64,000 nucleotides of DNA from Colwellia sp. PAMC 21821 (GCF_002077175.1 NZ_CP014943.1:4774001-4838000), one strand, 5' to 3'; counted from the first letter of the stretch, positions 1-10,166 are shown. Notes: generated from the sequence alone by a model not told the origin. Program-made: numbers and translations.

Positions 1-49
1 CATGCGTTTTTCGCGGCTGTTAATTAAATAATAATTTTTTGGATGTAAA

Positions 50-352
50 ATGTTTTATCTTATCTATAGTGAAGATGTTGAAAATAGCTTAGCGCTACGT
101 ATGAGTGTACGCGAAAATCATTTAGATCGTTTACGAGTGTTGCAAGATCAAGGCAAGCTACTTGTAGCGGGTCCTTGCCCTGCTATTGATAGTGAAAATC
201 CAGGTGATGCAGGTTTTACGGGTTCACTTATTATTGCAGAATTCGACAGTTTAGTCGCTGCTCAGCAGTGGGCTGACCAAGACCCTTACATAGCCGCGGG
301 CGTTTATAAGAACGTTACCGTTAAACCGTACAAAAAAGTACTTCCAGCATAA
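50..352 (+). CDS. yciI: YciI family protein
   Basis: The 100-residue product has the length and layout of YciI proteins: an N-terminal MFYLIY strand, a central GPCP segment and a C-terminal VKPYKKV. YciI is a small cytoplasmic dimeric alpha-beta barrel whose reaction is unsettled. The ATG follows an AT-rich leader with a GGATG-like ribosome site. The first 40 bases of the window may hold the 3' end of an upstream gene, too short to identify. Family call is confident, function is not. Confidence 0.85.
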   Translation: MFYLIYSEDVENSLALRMSVRENHLDRLRVLQDQGKLLVAGPCPAIDSENPGDAGFTGSLIIAEFDSLVAAQQWADQDPYIAAGVYKNVTVKPYKKVLPA

Positions 353-368
353 GTATTGATTTTTAGCC

Positions 369-773
369 ATGAATAATAAAAATGTGAGTAAATACATATT
401 GGCAAGCTTACTACTATTTTCTAATGTGGTGTTGGCTAAAAATAACGTAGAAATGTGTGAAACAAAAATGGACACTTTATCCGAAGTGTCCCGTTGTTTG
501 GATGGCACTAAAGAAAAGAAAGATCGAGAGTTACAAACTTGGGTAAATAATCAAATTTTTATCTTAGAAGAGTTAGCGGCACACAACGGTCGCCGCACGT
601 CGCTCGACATGTTTAAGCGATCACAGCGCAATTTTATTAGCTATCGGGAAAATAACTGTCGGTGGCAATATTTAGTCGTTGCGCCAGATGAAGGCGCCGC
701 TGTTGCTTATAAAAAATGTTATATAACATTGACACAATATCGCATTGAAGAATTATCCAACCTTAATAAATAG
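369..773 (+). CDS. LprI/DUF1311-like secreted protein
   Basis: The 134-residue protein starts with a signal peptide (residues 1-23, ending VVLA|KN). The mature part carries spaced cysteines (MCETK, SRCLD, NNCRW, KKCYI) and a charged helical middle, as in the LprI-like (DUF1311) family, some members of which inhibit lysozyme. It lies 16 bp after yciI on the same strand and may be cotranscribed. Lysozyme inhibition is a family possibility, not shown here. Confidence 0.6.
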   Translation: MNNKNVSKYILASLLLFSNVVLAKNNVEMCETKMDTLSEVSRCLDGTKEKKDRELQTWVNNQIFILEELAAHNGRRTSLDMFKRSQRNFISYRENNCRWQYLVVAPDEGAAVAYKKCYITLTQYRIEELSNLNK

Positions 774-958
774 TTAATTTTATCTCATTATCTCTGGTTA
801 AAAAAACGTCTTATCATCATGATAAAACGCCATAACTTACGTTCATTCATAGACTAAGTTATTTCTAGATTAAGTTATTCATCGCTTGATATACAACATG
901 TTGTTAACATTATGTAATCATGACAAACTAGCTCCACTTAATTTAATGGAGTAAATTT

Positions 959-1903
959 ATGTCCGCACATAAACACATCTATCTTTACACGCTCCTCACG
1001 TTATTATTTATTAATCTTGTTGGCTGTGCTTCAAAACCTATCGGCACCTCTGATCAGTTAACACTAAAAACAGCGCGCTATGGCCATGGGGTTGTTAATG
1101 ACGGAGATAAAATATACGTCATTGCTGGTGCTAATCAGTCTGGCTTCCTATCAGATATAGAGATTATTGATCCGTCTACGAATGAAATTAATGTCTTGGC
1201 TAATAAAGTTATTCCAAGAAGGTATTTTTCTGCGGTTTGGGACGGCAAGCATTCGATATATATACTCGGTGGTGTTAGCCTGAAAAATAAAAAGTTTCGG
1301 TATGAAAAACGAGTGGAAGTATTTAATACCCAAACAAATACCGTAAGCTTTGCCAAGCCTTTGCCTGCGCCAACACGAATAAACAGCGCGGTATTATTGC
1401 ATGATAGAATTTATGTTCTAGGTGGTGCATATCCTAAAAATGCTAAGTTATCACCTACTGCATTAGTAGCTGTGTTTGATATAAAAAATGACAGTTGGGT
1501 GAGAGCAGCTAATATGCCTACGGCAAAGACTACTCGCGCGTTTGTTAAAGATAATTTTGTCTATGTTGTTGGCGGCTATGACAGGGTTTCTTCTCTTGAT
1601 GTATTTGAACGTTTTGACCCGATAAAAAACCAATGGCTATCGCTCCCCTCCCTGCCCGCTAAAATCAGCGCCCACAGCATAAGCCTCATCGAAAATAAAT
1701 TATTTATTTTTGGCGACTATAACAACTTAACCTCTACTTATAGTTATGATTTTGATGCGACCAAGTGGGAAAAACTAGCTATAGACTATAAAGCTAGTCG
1801 CCATAATGCCACAACAACGCTAGGTGAAAGCACCTATGTTATCGGCGGTAATACCGGTACAAAAGGCCCGTTCCTTGATTATATTCAAGTATTTAAGCTG
1901 TAA
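959..1903 (+). CDS. Kelch-repeat lipoprotein
   Basis: A lipoprotein signal with lipobox LVGC (cysteine near residue 23) is followed by about six Kelch-type blades recognisable by GG pairs followed by aromatic residues (IYILGG, IYVLGG, VYVVGG, YVIGG). The 314 residues would fold into one beta-propeller, probably anchored in the outer membrane. Such propellers bind proteins or sugars; the ligand is unknown. A hairpin terminator follows at 1960-1985. Confidence 0.75.
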   Translation: MSAHKHIYLYTLLTLLFINLVGCASKPIGTSDQLTLKTARYGHGVVNDGDKIYVIAGANQSGFLSDIEIIDPSTNEINVLANKVIPRRYFSAVWDGKHSIYILGGVSLKNKKFRYEKRVEVFNTQTNTVSFAKPLPAPTRINSAVLLHDRIYVLGGAYPKNAKLSPTALVAVFDIKNDSWVRAANMPTAKTTRAFVKDNFVYVVGGYDRVSSLDVFERFDPIKNQWLSLPSLPAKISAHSISLIENKLFIFGDYNNLTSTYSYDFDATKWEKLAIDYKASRHNATTTLGESTYVIGGNTGTKGPFLDYIQVFKL

Positions 1904-1959
1904 TAGAAAACGTGACTATCGGTTTATATAAAGCTTTATTAATACTTTATAAGTAAATT

Positions 1960-1985
1960 AAGGCTAAAATTTATTTTTAGCCTTT
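1960..1985 (+). terminator. Terminator after Kelch lipoprotein gene
   Basis: A 10-bp perfect stem (AAGGCTAAAA / TTTTAGCCTT) with a 5-nt loop lies 57 bp after the stop codon. The T-rich 3' arm serves as a weak U tract. The rest of 1904-2298 is AT-rich and shows no gene. Confidence 0.6.
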
Positions 1986-2310
1986 CATATTTTATATTGT
2001 TATTTTTACAACTATAAATGTAGTTTTTGGTAAGATAAGCGTCGTAATAAAGCTTGATATACAGTGCAATTTACCCTAGATTATGGATATATTACACATT
2101 AATGATTAGATTCAATATTTACGATAATAAATCACACTGATCATTAAATCTTTAAAGTCACTTTTACAGTCACATGCTATTCACTGAACTATTTTGTAAG
2201 GTATACCACAGCCTAAAATTCAGCCTTTGCATAAATTAATATGTTATTGATATTTTTATTTTTTATAATATCAAATGACACAACTTACAAGCTATTAATT
2301 GAATTACCTT

Positions 2311-2856
2311 ATGGAAATATTATCAAGCCTTTCAGTTTATTTAAGTAATCCACGCACCTCTTTAAATAATAAATTATTAAAAATTTGCACGACCATTAAG
2401 GCTGCTATTCCTGAATGTGATCGCGTAAATATTTGGCTATTCTGTAGCGACTATTCTGAAATGCTTACATTGATGTGTGTCGATGAAAAAGGGCAACAAT
2501 CGATAGGTGAACATTTACTTGCAAGTGATTATAACGATTACTTTACGCATATTATAGAGAATGAGTTTTTAGTTGCTTCTGATGCAAGAGATAACGAGAT
2601 ATCAAAATGTTTTAACCATGGCTATTTTAAAGCGCACGACATCCGATCTTTATTGGATATTACCTTCAAAAAAGACTTTACCCCTTTAGGCATAATTTGC
2701 TGTGAACGTACAGGCAATAAAACAGAGTGGCAGCCAGAAGATATAAAGGTACTTAAAAGCATTTCTGTAAAGGCATCGTTATTCATTAGTGATAATGTTT
2801 CCGATACTTACGCGAGTAAATCCAAAGAAAGTATCATTAAACTGCTAAATAGTTAG
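2311..2856 (+). CDS. GAF domain protein
   Basis: About 181 residues forming a single GAF domain: CDRVNIWLF, a middle ending with a HDIRSLLDI turn and the strand LGIICCE, then a closing helix. No output domain follows, so it is a stand-alone sensor-type protein of unknown ligand. ATG at 2311 is chosen; an in-frame TTG at 2299 would add four residues, and neither has a clear Shine-Dalgarno sequence. Confidence 0.6.
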   Translation: MEILSSLSVYLSNPRTSLNNKLLKICTTIKAAIPECDRVNIWLFCSDYSEMLTLMCVDEKGQQSIGEHLLASDYNDYFTHIIENEFLVASDARDNEISKCFNHGYFKAHDIRSLLDITFKKDFTPLGIICCERTGNKTEWQPEDIKVLKSISVKASLFISDNVSDTYASKSKESIIKLLNS

Positions 2857-2931
2857 TTTTTATTTATGAACAATTAAATCTAAATAAAAATCTCATTAAC
2901 ACGGCTATAAATCACATATACTCTGTAAAAA

Positions 2932-3732
2932 TTAGCTTTTAATTTGGTAACGACTTAAAGCAGCATCAATAATTCCGGCTACTATCAAAGCGACTAAAAG
3001 TAACTGACCGGCAATGGCAGCAAAAATATCGGGCGCTTTCATTAAAGTTGACATCAGCGACTCTTCGTAATAAAAAAACCACTGATGATCGCCAGGAAAT
3101 ATCACCGTGTGCAGATAATAGAATATCTGTGTAAAGCCCCATACTCCCAGCATAGAAACTACCAAAAAAACCAAACAAATTAACGATGCTAACTTTTGTT
3201 TTCCTGTTGGCATTCGCCTTATTGAACTCACACTTAATAGCTTTAACTTACTAAAATATAATAGTAAAAAACTAAGCATGAAAATTAAATTTATCCACCA
3301 AATATATCCAACTTTATCGAGTAAATTAGCAACATCTTGTAAGTGCTGAACTTCACTTTTAGTTAACAGCTTTTGTATTTCAGCCTGTTCGTTCACATAA
3401 CTTATTTCGGCTAAACCATCACCGTGTTTGTGAATAGATTGAACAATATCGGCAAACTTTGTTGCATGTAATTTAATATCACTGATCGGAAAGTCACGTT
3501 TACCTTGGGTATTCTTAGGCACATTAGTGCTAATCACCTCATTAATTTGTAATGTGGAATACCAAAAGCCGTATAAAAAGTTAGTTGCTTTACTCGCTTG
3601 CCAACTTATACCTAAAGAAAAAATGAGTAATGTTAAAGCAAAAATACACCAAATAAATTGTCGAATGAATAGCGGTTTAAACATGGAGATTATAAAGCCT
3701 TTTTGATCATTGAGCGGGAAGTTTTTGTCCAT
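2932..3732 (-). CDS. DUF1461-like integral membrane protein
   Basis: The 266-residue protein has four to five membrane segments: one near the N-terminus, a long extracytoplasmic loop (about 60-130), two helices in the middle, an extracytoplasmic FPGDHQWFFYY segment, and a final helix. This layout and the HTVIFPG...WFFYYEE signature resemble the DUF1461 (TIGR01906-type) family of unknown function. An internal ATG at 3684 is an alternative start. It stands alone. Confidence 0.5.
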   Translation of the reverse strand: MDKNFPLNDQKGFIISMFKPLFIRQFIWCIFALTLLIFSLGISWQASKATNFLYGFWYSTLQINEVISTNVPKNTQGKRDFPISDIKLHATKFADIVQSIHKHGDGLAEISYVNEQAEIQKLLTKSEVQHLQDVANLLDKVGYIWWINLIFMLSFLLLYFSKLKLLSVSSIRRMPTGKQKLASLICLVFLVVSMLGVWGFTQIFYYLHTVIFPGDHQWFFYYEESLMSTLMKAPDIFAAIAGQLLLVALIVAGIIDAALSRYQIKS

Positions 3733-4255
3733 CTAACTTGATATATAAGCATGCGTTTTACCGAGAAACTGTTGTTCGCATCACTGAAAATAAAGTCATG
3801 TTAAAACACATAATAACAGTAGCATAACGCAATAAAATAAAACTGTATTCATTACATATTTCTTATCTATATTTCTTACCTATATTTATAATAAACCATG
3901 GTCAATTGTCTTGTCTCAGTACTAATCACATACAGTAGTGAACAACTTATTAGCTATGAAAACAGCATTATAATTGAAAAATTTAACGCTGGATTTATGA
4001 TTATCTATTTGCCTGATAACAAATTATTTATTCTCTTTATCTCTCTCACTAGTCAATTATTAAGTATGGCGATAAAACCATTCATCAGCTGGGCTTCGCT
4101 AGTCAAAATAAGCATCGATAAACAGATAAGCTGTTAATTATTAGCGCTGTAATTAAATATTTTGACCCTGAATAATGAGCAAAGCACGAATGAGTTAGGT
4201 ATAAATCGCAGGCAACAAAAATAGATAAAATAATACTTGAAATAACAGCTCAACC
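3733..4255. other. Intergenic region without a convincing gene
   Basis: AT-rich DNA between the DUF1461-like gene and the SulA-like gene. A 79-codon frame (3898-4137, +) has no ribosome site or family resemblance and is treated as chance. Confidence 0.5.
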
Positions 4256-4283
4256 GATATACTGTATGTTTATACAGTATATC
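4256..4283 (+). promoter_or_regulatory. LexA (SOS) box
   Basis: The core CTGTATGTTTATACAG (4262-4277) matches the gammaproteobacterial LexA consensus CTGT-N8-ACAG. It sits inside a 28-bp near-perfect palindrome running 4256-4283, whose arms are exact. Its right edge is only 12 bp before the SulA-like start codon, so LexA binding would block the promoter or early transcript. Confidence 0.85.
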
Positions 4284-4295
4284 GAGGTCGGTACT

Positions 4296-4766
4296 ATGAT
4301 TAACATTAACAAAATAGATTTAGAAATAAATAACAGTAGCTTAGCTATAAATAACGCGATTGAAAGTCCGCGTGAAATAAGTTTATCTTCTACATGGTGT
4401 AATATAGTACCGGTGAATAGTCCTTATGACTTATCTGAAAAATACCAAGATATTTGTCAAAATCATCATGATGATAACAAATGGATTTTAATGATTAATC
4501 CTGAAAACAATTCGCTAGAACAACTCTCTAGTATGGGTAAAATTAATCCTGAAAAAATACTAAGAGTTAATGCAAATAAGGTTAATGTCAGCCTAGAGCA
4601 TATTAAAAATACGTTATTAAAAGGCACTTGTTCTGCGATGATTTTGTCAGATACTGATTATAATCAAGCTCAAATAAGAGAAATATCGCGTTGTGCTGCT
4701 TTAGGAAAAACTCACTGTATTTTATTGCAAAAAACAAATTTTCAACAAACAAGCCAGCTTCATTAA
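4296..4766 (+). CDS. sulA: SulA-like SOS cell-division inhibitor
   Basis: The 156-residue protein aligns by eye over its C-terminal two thirds with E. coli SulA: KWILMINP (SulA RWLLWLTP), MGKINPEKILRV (SGLPLSKVMQL), SLEHIKNTLLKG and the closing AALGKTHCILL (AELGHATGFIM). SulA binds FtsZ and halts division during DNA damage. The start at 4296 is chosen because the first ATG of the frame (4266) lies inside the LexA box and GAGG precedes 4296. No lexA gene is adjacent, unlike some gammaproteobacteria. Confidence 0.75.
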   Translation: MININKIDLEINNSSLAINNAIESPREISLSSTWCNIVPVNSPYDLSEKYQDICQNHHDDNKWILMINPENNSLEQLSSMGKINPEKILRVNANKVNVSLEHIKNTLLKGTCSAMILSDTDYNQAQIREISRCAALGKTHCILLQKTNFQQTSQLH

Positions 4767-5001
4767 TTTACTACAGCAGGCCACTACAGTAGTTCACTGC
4801 GAGTAAGCTATCGATAAGTTAATCTGTAGATAGCTTAACCTTTAGATTACTTATTCTGTTGGTTAGTAATTCTGTAAATATTAATAGTATCCGCATTGCT
4901 GTTATCAATAAGGCCTTAGAAAAGCTATAAATGATTAAAACCCTATTGGCGGTCATGATAAGCTAGCTAAAATTTTAATTTAATAGTAATAGCTTATTTA
5001 C

Positions 5002-5490
5002 ATGTTATGTCCATGCGGCTCAGAACAAGCCTACAATCAATGTTGCCAACCTTTTATAATGGCAAGCAAAGCCGTTAATACCCCCGAGCAACTCATGCGT
5101 TCACGCTACTCTGCCTATGCAAATAAACAAGCAACGTATATTTACCTCACTTATGCAAAATCTAGCCAAGTTGAGCAATCAGTTGAAGATATTGCACAAT
5201 GGGCTGCACAAACAACATGGTTAAAGTTAATCATTCACTCTGCCAGTGATCATAAAAAGAATTTAGCTAACAATGAGCATGCTCAAGTAGAATTTTCCGC
5301 CTTTTATCAGCTCAACGGGAAAATTTGGCTAATGCGAGAAAAATCTAATTTTGCAATAGAAGACGGCAAGTGGCGATATCTTGATGGTGATGTGTCAGAT
5401 AGCAAAGCGTATAATAAACCCAAAAGAAATGAGTTTTGCTTTTGTGGAAGCCATAAAAAATTTAAACAATGTTGTGCAAAAAACCTTTAA
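5002..5490 (+). CDS. ychJ: YchJ family SEC-C motif protein
   Basis: The 162-residue protein has a SEC-C zinc motif at each end: CPCGSEQAYNQCC near residue 3 and CFCGSHKKFKQCC near residue 145, with an NTF2-like YchJ core between (MRSRYSAYA). Length and two-motif layout match UPF0225/YchJ. Function is uncharacterised. The 3' end overlaps the convergent gene by 4 bp. Confidence 0.88.
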   Translation: MLCPCGSEQAYNQCCQPFIMASKAVNTPEQLMRSRYSAYANKQATYIYLTYAKSSQVEQSVEDIAQWAAQTTWLKLIIHSASDHKKNLANNEHAQVEFSAFYQLNGKIWLMREKSNFAIEDGKWRYLDGDVSDSKAYNKPKRNEFCFCGSHKKFKQCCAKNL

Positions 5491-6020
5491 GCAACAGCAT
5501 CCATCAATGGTGCTTTCACAATCGTTGTTTGCACTGCAGCTAACCAAGCCTGGGCATTAAAATCAGCCCTTTGCTGTGTTTTTTCTATCGATTTGTTTTG
5601 GTGTTTTTGTTGGCAATACAAACTTGTATTAGTCATAACAGACTGGCTTATATGTTTGGCATCGTCACGAAATACTAAAGGTCTGGGATTAAGCGAGTTA
5701 GTTAACCGTAGGTGTTCTAACTGCTGTAATTCTATCAAGCTGGCCTGATTGTACATAGTTATATCTTCAACGTTGTTTAACGCGATAGGCGCTTCATTGG
5801 GTAATTGAAAATATTTTCTTAGCTGTTCTGATGTCGTGATTTTTTCAGTAGTTTGTGAAAGTGGTAACTTAAATTGGCTATGTGCTCTAACATCGTCTGT
5901 TAGCATAGCAAGTAGAAGAGAAAAATCAGCACGACGATCATGATCAACACTTTCGCTAAGCTGCTCGCCTAACTGAAGTTCATGAACAAGTATGTCGTTT
6001 GATAAAGCGTCTAGTGTCAA
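5487..6020 (-). CDS. VC2046/SO_2500-like conserved hypothetical protein
   Basis: A 177-residue soluble protein whose N-terminal part (DHDRRADFSLLLAMLTDDV) and LNPRPLVFRDD segment recall the VC2046/SO_2500 family seen in Vibrio, Shewanella and relatives. No catalytic motif, signal peptide or membrane helix is visible. The family name is from memory of this signature and moderately sure; function unknown. Confidence 0.5.
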   Translation of the reverse strand: MTLDALSNDILVHELQLGEQLSESVDHDRRADFSLLLAMLTDDVRAHSQFKLPLSQTTEKITTSEQLRKYFQLPNEAPIALNNVEDITMYNQASLIELQQLEHLRLTNSLNPRPLVFRDDAKHISQSVMTNTSLYCQQKHQNKSIEKTQQRADFNAQAWLAAVQTTIVKAPLMDAVA

Positions 6021-6143
6021 AATAATCTACTGTTTTACTGCCGATAATATTACTATCGGCAGTGTGGTAAATTACTTTAATATTTCAGGTAATTAATAAT
6101 TAATTTTTATAATAATTACAATCTATTGGACAATTATTATGCA

Positions 6144-7436
6144 CTAAGCAGTAACATGCTTAATGGGCCAGCTAAGGATAAAAGTCGCACCGCCATGTTC
6201 ACTGTCAACTACAGAAGCACTTCCGCCATGCCATTCCATAATTCGACAAACAATGGCGAGACCTAAACCAAAACCACCTGTTTCTCGATTACGAGATGTA
6301 TCGCCACGAGAGAAAGCGTCAAATATAGTACATTTAAAGTCATCTGACACGCCTTCGCCATTATCAGTTACTTTTATTTGACAGTGATCATCTTTTTGCA
6401 TGATGGTGATGTCTATTTCACCTTTACCGTATTTTATAGCATTTGAAATGTAGTTATTTAGCGCACGTGCGATAAATTGACGATCAGCCTGAACGCTAAC
6501 ATCTCCAAGCATATTATTAATATTAAATTTTTGATCAAATTGTTGATAATTACTGACCTGCTTTTCAACAATTTCAACCAATGACTCTTCATTGAAGTTC
6601 AGTTCAGGTCTGTCATTATCAAAACTAGCGTAAATCAACATTTCATTAATTAATTGTTCTAACTCACAAATATCTTTGCTAATAGCATTACGATACTTTT
6701 CTTGTTTAGCTTTATCATCGGTGCAGGCTAACATCTGCAAAGCAAATTTAGTGCGCGCTAAAGGGGTACGTAATTCATGTGCAACCGCAGTTGATAACTC
6801 TTTATGAGCATCAATTAAACGCTTGATTCTACTCGCCATAGTATTAAACGCAGTTACCATGGGCTCAGTCATCTTAGAGCTTGCTTTAGGTGCTACAACA
6901 TCAAAACTTTCTTGACCAAAGTCGATAGCTGTTTTTCTTAATTGATCCAAGTCACGAGATAGAGGCCGTAACCAAAAGAACAATATACAGGCTAAACATG
7001 CTAGCAAAATAACGCGAATTAATGCTTCTACTCTTGGCCTAGTAGGCATTTTAGCTGGTCCTAAAACAATCATCGTGCCAGCACTGTTGATTCTGTGATG
7101 AATTTCTACTGCGTCATTATCATAATATATATGGGTATTATCTTCTTTAATAACGTCATTACGTTGATGATTAATTACTTTTTCTTGTTGTTCTGATATT
7201 AACTTTAACGGTAACTGCCATTGCTGTGCAGCACCCGAAATTATCTCTGGCCATTCATTTTCTGGATGTTTTTCTAAATAATTAGAAAGTGATAACAACA
7301 TGCTTTTATAGCCAGTATATGATTCAATATCTTGTTCAAGATATGAACTCCATACTTCATCTAGCATCCAAGAGAATACGATAAAAATAGAGATAATAAG
7401 AAAATATAAGCTGAAGAATGAGCGACCAAGTTTCAT
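6144..7436 (-). CDS. rstB: RstB-like sensor histidine kinase
   Basis: An N-terminal membrane helix, a periplasmic sensor region and a second helix (about 140-155) lead to HAMP, HisKA (phospho-acceptor histidine in VAHELRTPLAR) and HATPase_c domains (N box NYISNAIKYGKG, G boxes DNGEGV and GFGLGLA). The ATG at 7436 (MKLGRSFFSL) is preferred over a GTG 48 bp upstream. It lies 76 bp downstream of the regulator gene on the same strand, as in rstAB. Confidence 0.8.
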   Translation of the reverse strand: MKLGRSFFSLYFLIISIFIVFSWMLDEVWSSYLEQDIESYTGYKSMLLSLSNYLEKHPENEWPEIISGAAQQWQLPLKLISEQQEKVINHQRNDVIKEDNTHIYYDNDAVEIHHRINSAGTMIVLGPAKMPTRPRVEALIRVILLACLACILFFWLRPLSRDLDQLRKTAIDFGQESFDVVAPKASSKMTEPMVTAFNTMASRIKRLIDAHKELSTAVAHELRTPLARTKFALQMLACTDDKAKQEKYRNAISKDICELEQLINEMLIYASFDNDRPELNFNEESLVEIVEKQVSNYQQFDQKFNINNMLGDVSVQADRQFIARALNNYISNAIKYGKGEIDITIMQKDDHCQIKVTDNGEGVSDDFKCTIFDAFSRGDTSRNRETGGFGLGLAIVCRIMEWHGGSASVVDSEHGGATFILSWPIKHVTA

Positions 7437-7512
7437 CAAAATGCCTAAAAAGAGAGGAAAAGTACTGATGAGATGGCGTAGCACCCCATCAGCTTACACA
7501 ATATAAAAATGA

Positions 7513-8229
7513 TTAACTCCACGCATCTGGAACAAATAGGTAACCCTGTCCCCAAATGGTTTTAATACGAAAAGGTGTTTCATTACTGTCATGCAATTTT
7601 TTACGTAAGCGCGATATACGAACATCAACACTTCTATCCATGCCATCGTACTCACGACCAACAACCGCTTTATAAATATAATCACGATTTTGTACTTCGC
7701 CAGAGCGGCTAGCTAATAACCAAAGTAAATCAAATTCTTGGCTAGTAAGATCAACATTTTTTCCGTGCAATGTCACCTGTCTAGAGCCACGGCTAATATG
7801 TAGTTCGCCACAATCAATTTCAGCGTTTTCTTTACCTTCAGAAGGCAGTTGACCACGGCGTAAGAGCGCATTAACACGCGCTAATAATACTCTTGGCTCT
7901 ACTGGCTTAATTACGTAGTCATCAGCACCAATTTCTAAACCTAGCACTTGATCAAAGTCAGTGCCTTTAGCAGTAAGCATTAAAATAGGACCTTTGTATC
8001 CAGGTCGTAAGTCTTTACATACCGCAAAACCATCTTTACCGGGTAACATAATGTCTAAAATGATCAAGTCTGGCACGAATTTATCAACGCGTTTTTCGAC
8101 CGTGTCACCTCTAAATTCTTGCTTAACGTGATAGCCTTCACTTTCTAAAAACTCAGCGACTAAATCCGACAACTGGCGGTCATCCTCAACGAGTAATATC
8201 TTCTTAACTGACAATTTACTATCTGACAT
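7513..8229 (-). CDS. rstA: RstA-like OmpR-family response regulator
   Basis: A receiver domain (acidic pair EDD near 16, phospho-acceptor Asp in LIILDIMLPGKDG near 59, Lys in VIKPVEP) is followed by an OmpR-type winged helix. The C-terminal signature YDGMDRSVDVRISRLRKKL and ending GYLFVPDAW are close to E. coli RstA. It probably controls its own operon with the kinase downstream; target genes are not evident. Chosen ATG follows GGAGCAAG. Confidence 0.82.
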   Translation of the reverse strand: MSDSKLSVKKILLVEDDRQLSDLVAEFLESEGYHVKQEFRGDTVEKRVDKFVPDLIILDIMLPGKDGFAVCKDLRPGYKGPILMLTAKGTDFDQVLGLEIGADDYVIKPVEPRVLLARVNALLRRGQLPSEGKENAEIDCGELHISRGSRQVTLHGKNVDLTSQEFDLLWLLASRSGEVQNRDYIYKAVVGREYDGMDRSVDVRISRLRKKLHDSNETPFRIKTIWGQGYLFVPDAWS

Positions 8230-8606
8230 TAACTTGCTCCTACTTTGTTACGCTGTATTAACAGCACTTCATGGTTGTATTATCAACACGGTTCAATGTA
8301 TACGCTGGCTAATAAAAAACAACCATTGAAAGTATGAATGACTCTAATATTTATAAGCTTAAAATGTTTATGGTAAATTAACAACGCCATGTACAAGGTG
8401 TTACGGCAATAGCACAACTTATTACCCGGTGATTACATTTAATTACAACAACAATAACAAGCTGATTTTATTGTTTTTTTATAATAAAAAGGACAAAAAT
8501 ACAATATAAGTGTGTTGATATGAACACAAATTTTTACTTAGTTGCGATCGCAATTTATTATATAATTAATTTGCCTTCTACTCAGTGTAAAACCTAAATA
8601 ATCGTT
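8230..8606. other. Divergent promoter region
   Basis: Intergenic DNA between the two-component operon (minus) and the MFS gene (plus). It must hold both promoters; no conserved operator stands out. Confidence 0.4.
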
Positions 8607-9866
8607 ATGCCGACTCACGCCGCTAAAATAAAAAAAACACCTATAGAGCACTCAATTTCCGAAGAGTCAAAAGCCAAGAAATCGCTATTTTCTGTCATGC
8701 TTGTCGTGCTATTTAGCAGTGCGGGGATCGCCTTACCTTACCCGATATTAGCACCTATTTTTCTCAATGAAATAAGTCCATTAACTACCTTCTATGATTT
8801 ACCCAGCAAAATATTACTCGGTATTATTCTGGCTATATATCCTTTAGGTGTTATTTTAGGAAGCTCAGTGCTCGGCGCTGCATCAGGAATTTATGGACGA
8901 AAGAAAACCTTAATCATCACCTTAGTATTAACTGCCATCAGTTATGTCTTATCGGCTTTAGCCGTTATTGCTGAGAGCTTCCTGCTGCTAATTTTAGCGC
9001 GATTTCTTACGGGTATTTTTTCAGGCAACATTAGCATAGCCAAAGCCGTCGCGGTAGATTTATCACCAACGCTTGATAAAACTTACACCTTTAACCTTGT
9101 TAACGCTACCGGTTATTTAGGTTGGTTACTTGGCCCTTTAGCCGGCGGATTACTCGCCGTATATGGTTTGGAAACAGTTTTCTATTTCGCAGCCATTGCC
9201 ATAATTATTGCTCTTATCAGTGTTGCATGTTTACTACATGCTGATGCCATTAACCCAACCATTAACAAGATAAAATTTTCACAACTGTTTAGTAAACAGA
9301 ACTCATTCGCCCTACTGGCCAATGATAAAATTAGGCGTATCTTTATAATTTATTTATTGGCAACGCTCGGTTTAAATGCATATTACGAGTTTTATCCGGT
9401 TTGGTTGGTTGAAAAATTTGACTTCAACAGCCCTGACATAGGGTATATCACGGTAGTGTTAACTTTGTTTATGACCATAACCAGTGTCTTTTTTGTTAAA
9501 AAGTTAAAATACTTGCTAGGGCTGAAATTTGGCGCAATTGTAGGCATGGTATTAATGGCTGCGTTATTTAGTTTGCATCCTTTACTAACAGAAACGAATG
9601 TCTGGCCCATCTATGCTCTAACAGGCATAGCTATAGCTATTTTCAATGGTTTATTACCTGTGTATATTTCTGAGCAATATGCTGATATCGAGCAAGGACA
9701 ACTCATGGGATTAATTACCACCACATTTAGTGTGGCAAACGTGCTTATGGCACTTATCGGTAGTCTATTGGCATTGCTTGGTGCCCATTGGGCAATATTA
9801 TTTGGTGCAGTTTTACTTATCATAGCTTCTGTCGACTTTCATTTTAGTCAGGAAGATATTCGTTAA
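8607..9866 (+). CDS. MFS transporter (multidrug/TCR-like)
   Basis: The 419-residue protein has about 12 membrane helices after a 25-residue hydrophilic N-terminus. MFS motif A appears as GRKKTL after helix 2 (SGIYGRKKTLI), with GYLGWLLGPLAGG in helix 5. This layout suits proton-driven drug or metabolite exporters in the inner membrane. Substrate cannot be assigned. It is divergent from the RstAB-like operon. Confidence 0.75.
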   Translation: MPTHAAKIKKTPIEHSISEESKAKKSLFSVMLVVLFSSAGIALPYPILAPIFLNEISPLTTFYDLPSKILLGIILAIYPLGVILGSSVLGAASGIYGRKKTLIITLVLTAISYVLSALAVIAESFLLLILARFLTGIFSGNISIAKAVAVDLSPTLDKTYTFNLVNATGYLGWLLGPLAGGLLAVYGLETVFYFAAIAIIIALISVACLLHADAINPTINKIKFSQLFSKQNSFALLANDKIRRIFIIYLLATLGLNAYYEFYPVWLVEKFDFNSPDIGYITVVLTLFMTITSVFFVKKLKYLLGLKFGAIVGMVLMAALFSLHPLLTETNVWPIYALTGIAIAIFNGLLPVYISEQYADIEQGQLMGLITTTFSVANVLMALIGSLLALLGAHWAILFGAVLLIIASVDFHFSQEDIR

Positions 9867-10166
9867 GTGTTATTACCCCTATTTCAGCGATACTTTAAGT
9901 TAAATGTTTTCTCTAATAGATCGTTCTGTCTCATAGTTAACAACCATCGTGAAAATTAAACCAATAAAATTAAACCAATATAGATAGGCTATAATTATAC
10001 TTTATATCCACTGTTTAAATTTTCTGCCAGTGATATTTAATCTTCGAGATAAAAGTACTTTCCCTATATCAAACCTCGCGCTTAACGTTGAATTTCATCG
10101 CAATATCACTACTGCTAATGCGTAAGTTCTGGTAGCATAAGCGCAAAATAATTATCGAGCTTCCAA

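Noticed and set aside
1..49. 3' end of an upstream gene
   Set aside because: Several frames end with stops in the first 30 bases; too short to identify a product.
3898..4137. 79-codon open frame on the plus strand
   Set aside because: No ribosome site, AT-driven composition and no family resemblance; it precedes the SOS promoter.
4804..4837. Weak hairpin after the SulA-like gene as a terminator
   Set aside because: The 9-bp arms are separated by 16 bases and no T tract follows, so it was not listed.
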